Part shown: positions 7,618-8,354 of the stretch, in pieces
Layout: every line of letters starts with the position of its first letter
How positions within the stretch are numbered: position 1 is the first letter of the stretch
DNA from: Clostridiaceae bacterium
GTDB taxonomy: Bacteria > Bacillota > Clostridia > Oscillospirales > Acutalibacteraceae
Assembly: GCA_016292575.1 (NCBI GenBank)
Contig: JAEDIH010000079.1
Coordinates: 1 to 8,354, forward strand
Direction of reading: 5' to 3'
DNA: 8,354 bases
The notes under the pieces: generated by a model
Databases searched by the model: none
The model's input: the letters and a program-made list of their open reading frames with translations, nothing else
Told to the model about the DNA's origin: nothing
Made by a program: the position numbers and the translations under genes

Positions 7618-7646
7618 ATGATACCATAATTTTTGAGCGATAGCAA
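7618..7646 (-). promoter_or_regulatory. Extended -10 sigma-A promoter of the protease operon
   Basis: On the minus strand a -35 hexamer TTGCTA (7641-7646) is followed, after exactly 17 bases, by TATCAT (7618-7623). The -10 is preceded by TGG, making the extended -10 form TGnTATCAT. Transcription would start near 7611, giving a 5' untranslated region of about 43 bases before the protease ATG at 7568. It lies just after the ribU terminator, as expected for a new transcription unit. This is a motif-based prediction. Confidence 0.65.
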
Positions 7647-7657
7647 CAAATACAAAC

Positions 7658-7686
7658 AAAAAAACCGCCGTTGAAAGCGGTTTTTT
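7658..7686 (-). terminator. Rho-independent terminator after ribU
   Basis: In the minus-strand RNA, ACCGC-type arms (7664-7668 with 7677-7681) pair around an 8-base loop. A run of A on one side and T on the other extends the stem by about five to six A-U pairs. The U-run after the stem is followed by GTTTG. It starts about 25 bases after the ribU stop. The A/T flanks make it potentially bidirectional, but no plus-strand gene feeds into it. It separates ribU from the protease unit. Confidence 0.88.
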
Positions 7687-7711
7687 CACACAGCGGTTAA
7701 ATTTAAAAAGC

Positions 7712-8281
7712 TCAGACAAATTTTTGAGCGTCTATTCTTTTGATAAGAGTCGGAACGAGAACAAAGCCCAGAACGCTGAGCATTGCGCCCTTAATCGCGT
7801 TGAGCGCCGTTGCCGACCAGATTGCGCCCCAAAGTGCCTTGCTTTCAAGCGTTACTCCGAGGAAATACTTGAAAAACGGCGGGTCAATTAAGTAGTTTGC
7901 ACCGATGCCGACAAGAACTATTGAGGCAACGCCGACAAAAGCGGCAATGACAGTGCCGGACTTTTTCCTGTGCTTTTTATAAATCAGGCAGAAAGGAACG
8001 ATATAGGCTGTTCCCACAATGAAGTTCATAAGGTTGCCGAAGCCCATCTGAGTACCCATTCCCTTAACGGCAAGCTCAATAAGATTCTTCACAAGCTCAA
8101 TAACAACGCCCCAGACCGGACCGAAGAGCATTGCGCCGACAAGTGCCGGAACATCGCTCAAATCAAGCTTCAGATGACCGGCTCCCGGAAACAGCGGAAA
8201 CTCCAGAAGATACAGCACAAAGCTGACGGCGCAGAGCATTGCAACAACAACGAAGCGGGTGAATTTTTTACTTTTTTTCAT
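7712..8281 (-). CDS. ribU: Riboflavin-specific S component of an ECF transporter (RibU)
   Basis: This 189-residue integral membrane protein binds riboflavin and, with the shared EcfA/EcfA'/EcfT module, imports it. About six hydrophobic segments are visible. Helix 1 carries the AxxxA motif (Ala14 and Ala18 in AMLCAVSFVL) that S components use to dock on EcfT. The family-typical stretch LEFPLFPGAGHLKLDLSDVP (about 26-45) leads into ALVGAMLFGPVWGVVIELVK. The last helix has NAIKG with Asn161 and Lys164, the Asn-x-x-Lys pair near the flavin in RibU structures. Length and motifs closely match Bacillus FmnP/RibU. AAAGG lies about ten bases ahead of the ATG. No ECF energising genes are nearby, as is usual for group II S components. 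A terminator-like hairpin sits 34 bases upstream of the start and another terminator follows the gene, so ribU is a single-gene unit or the last gene of one. Riboflavin specificity is inferred from motif similarity. Confidence 0.92.
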   Translation of the reverse strand: MKKSKKFTRFVVVAMLCAVSFVLYLLEFPLFPGAGHLKLDLSDVPALVGAMLFGPVWGVVIELVKNLIELAVKGMGTQMGFGNLMNFIVGTAYIVPFCLIYKKHRKKSGTVIAAFVGVASIVLVGIGANYLIDPPFFKYFLGVTLESKALWGAIWSATALNAIKGAMLSVLGFVLVPTLIKRIDAQKFV

Positions 8282-8315
8282 TTTTGATCAACCTTTCCAA
8301 AGCAGTTTGACAAAC

Positions 8316-8342
8316 AAAAACGCCCGCAAAAAATTGCAGGCG
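8316..8342 (-). terminator. Leader terminator/attenuator hairpin upstream of ribU
   Basis: On the minus-strand RNA a 9-bp stem, CGCCUGCAA pairing with UUGCGGGCG (one U·G wobble), closes a UUUU loop. It is followed by UUUUUGUUUG. The wobble is a C/A mismatch on the plus strand, so the hairpin is built for minus-strand transcription. Only 34 bases separate it from the ribU ATG, and they show no credible promoter, so ribU transcripts should have to pass through it. This is the layout of a transcription-attenuating leader. FMN riboswitches commonly control ribU in Firmicutes, but the sensor domain would lie beyond 8354 and is not seen. It could instead be the terminator of an upstream gene. Confidence 0.8.
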
Positions 8343-8354
8343 CAGAAAAGCAGA

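Noticed and set aside
7609..7623. Direct repeat TGATA...TGATA ten bases apart across the -10 region
   Set aside because: Only five bases per copy in AT-rich promoter DNA, and one copy is part of the -10 hexamer itself. Too weak to call a binding site.
7498..7719. Minus-strand 73-codon frame spanning the ribU-protease gap
   Set aside because: It runs through the ribU terminator, the promoter and the palindrome, then into the protease signal-peptide region in another frame. It has no ribosome binding site and no recognisable protein.
8286..8314. Possible promoter TTGTCA-17-TGATCA just before ribU
   Set aside because: The -10 candidate shares almost nothing with TATAAT and overlaps the region after the ribosome binding site, so transcripts would lack a leader and Shine-Dalgarno.

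Overview
The window looks like an ordinary chromosomal segment of a Gram-positive anaerobe, most likely a gut- or rumen-type clostridium (Oscillospirales or Ruminococcaceae-like). The reasons are purine-rich Shine-Dalgarno sites (AAGGGAG, AAGGAG), a riboflavin S component of the energy-coupling-factor (ECF) type, a secreted subtilase of the cell-envelope-proteinase type, and moderate GC content. The genus cannot be named from the sequence alone. All six genes lie on the minus strand, so transcription runs from high to low coordinates.

Reading in that direction, bases 8354-7712 hold a rho-independent hairpin followed directly by ribU, the riboflavin-binding subunit of an ECF transporter. The hairpin leaves no room for a promoter behind it. 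It therefore looks like a leader attenuator whose sensor, perhaps an FMN riboswitch, would lie beyond the window edge. ribU ends at a strong terminator (7658-7686).

A new transcription unit then begins. It has an extended -10 promoter (7618-7646) and a near-perfect 20-bp palindrome in the 5' untranslated region (7584-7603). The genes are a 977-residue secreted subtilisin-like protease (7568-4635), a glycoside-pentoside-hexuronide (GPH) type sugar:cation symporter (4600-3200), an ABC-transporter ATPase (3186-2488), its large membrane partner (2491-935, overlapping by 4 bases) and rfbA, glucose-1-phosphate thymidylyltransferase (896-12). The gaps are 34, 13, -4 and 38 bases. I see no intrinsic terminator inside this run, so the five genes could be one operon. 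A U-tract-less hairpin between the ABC permease and rfbA may tune expression of the last gene.

Functionally the unit mixes extracellular protein cleavage, sugar uptake, a two-component ABC exporter of unknown substrate, and nucleotide-sugar synthesis for surface polysaccharide. A cell-surface theme is possible but is inference. I found no CRISPR array, mobile element, tRNA, rRNA, or convincing new gene system. The most interesting points are the regulatory DNA around 7584-7646, the leader hairpin of ribU, and the protease architecture, which lacks both the usual PA insert and any wall anchor.
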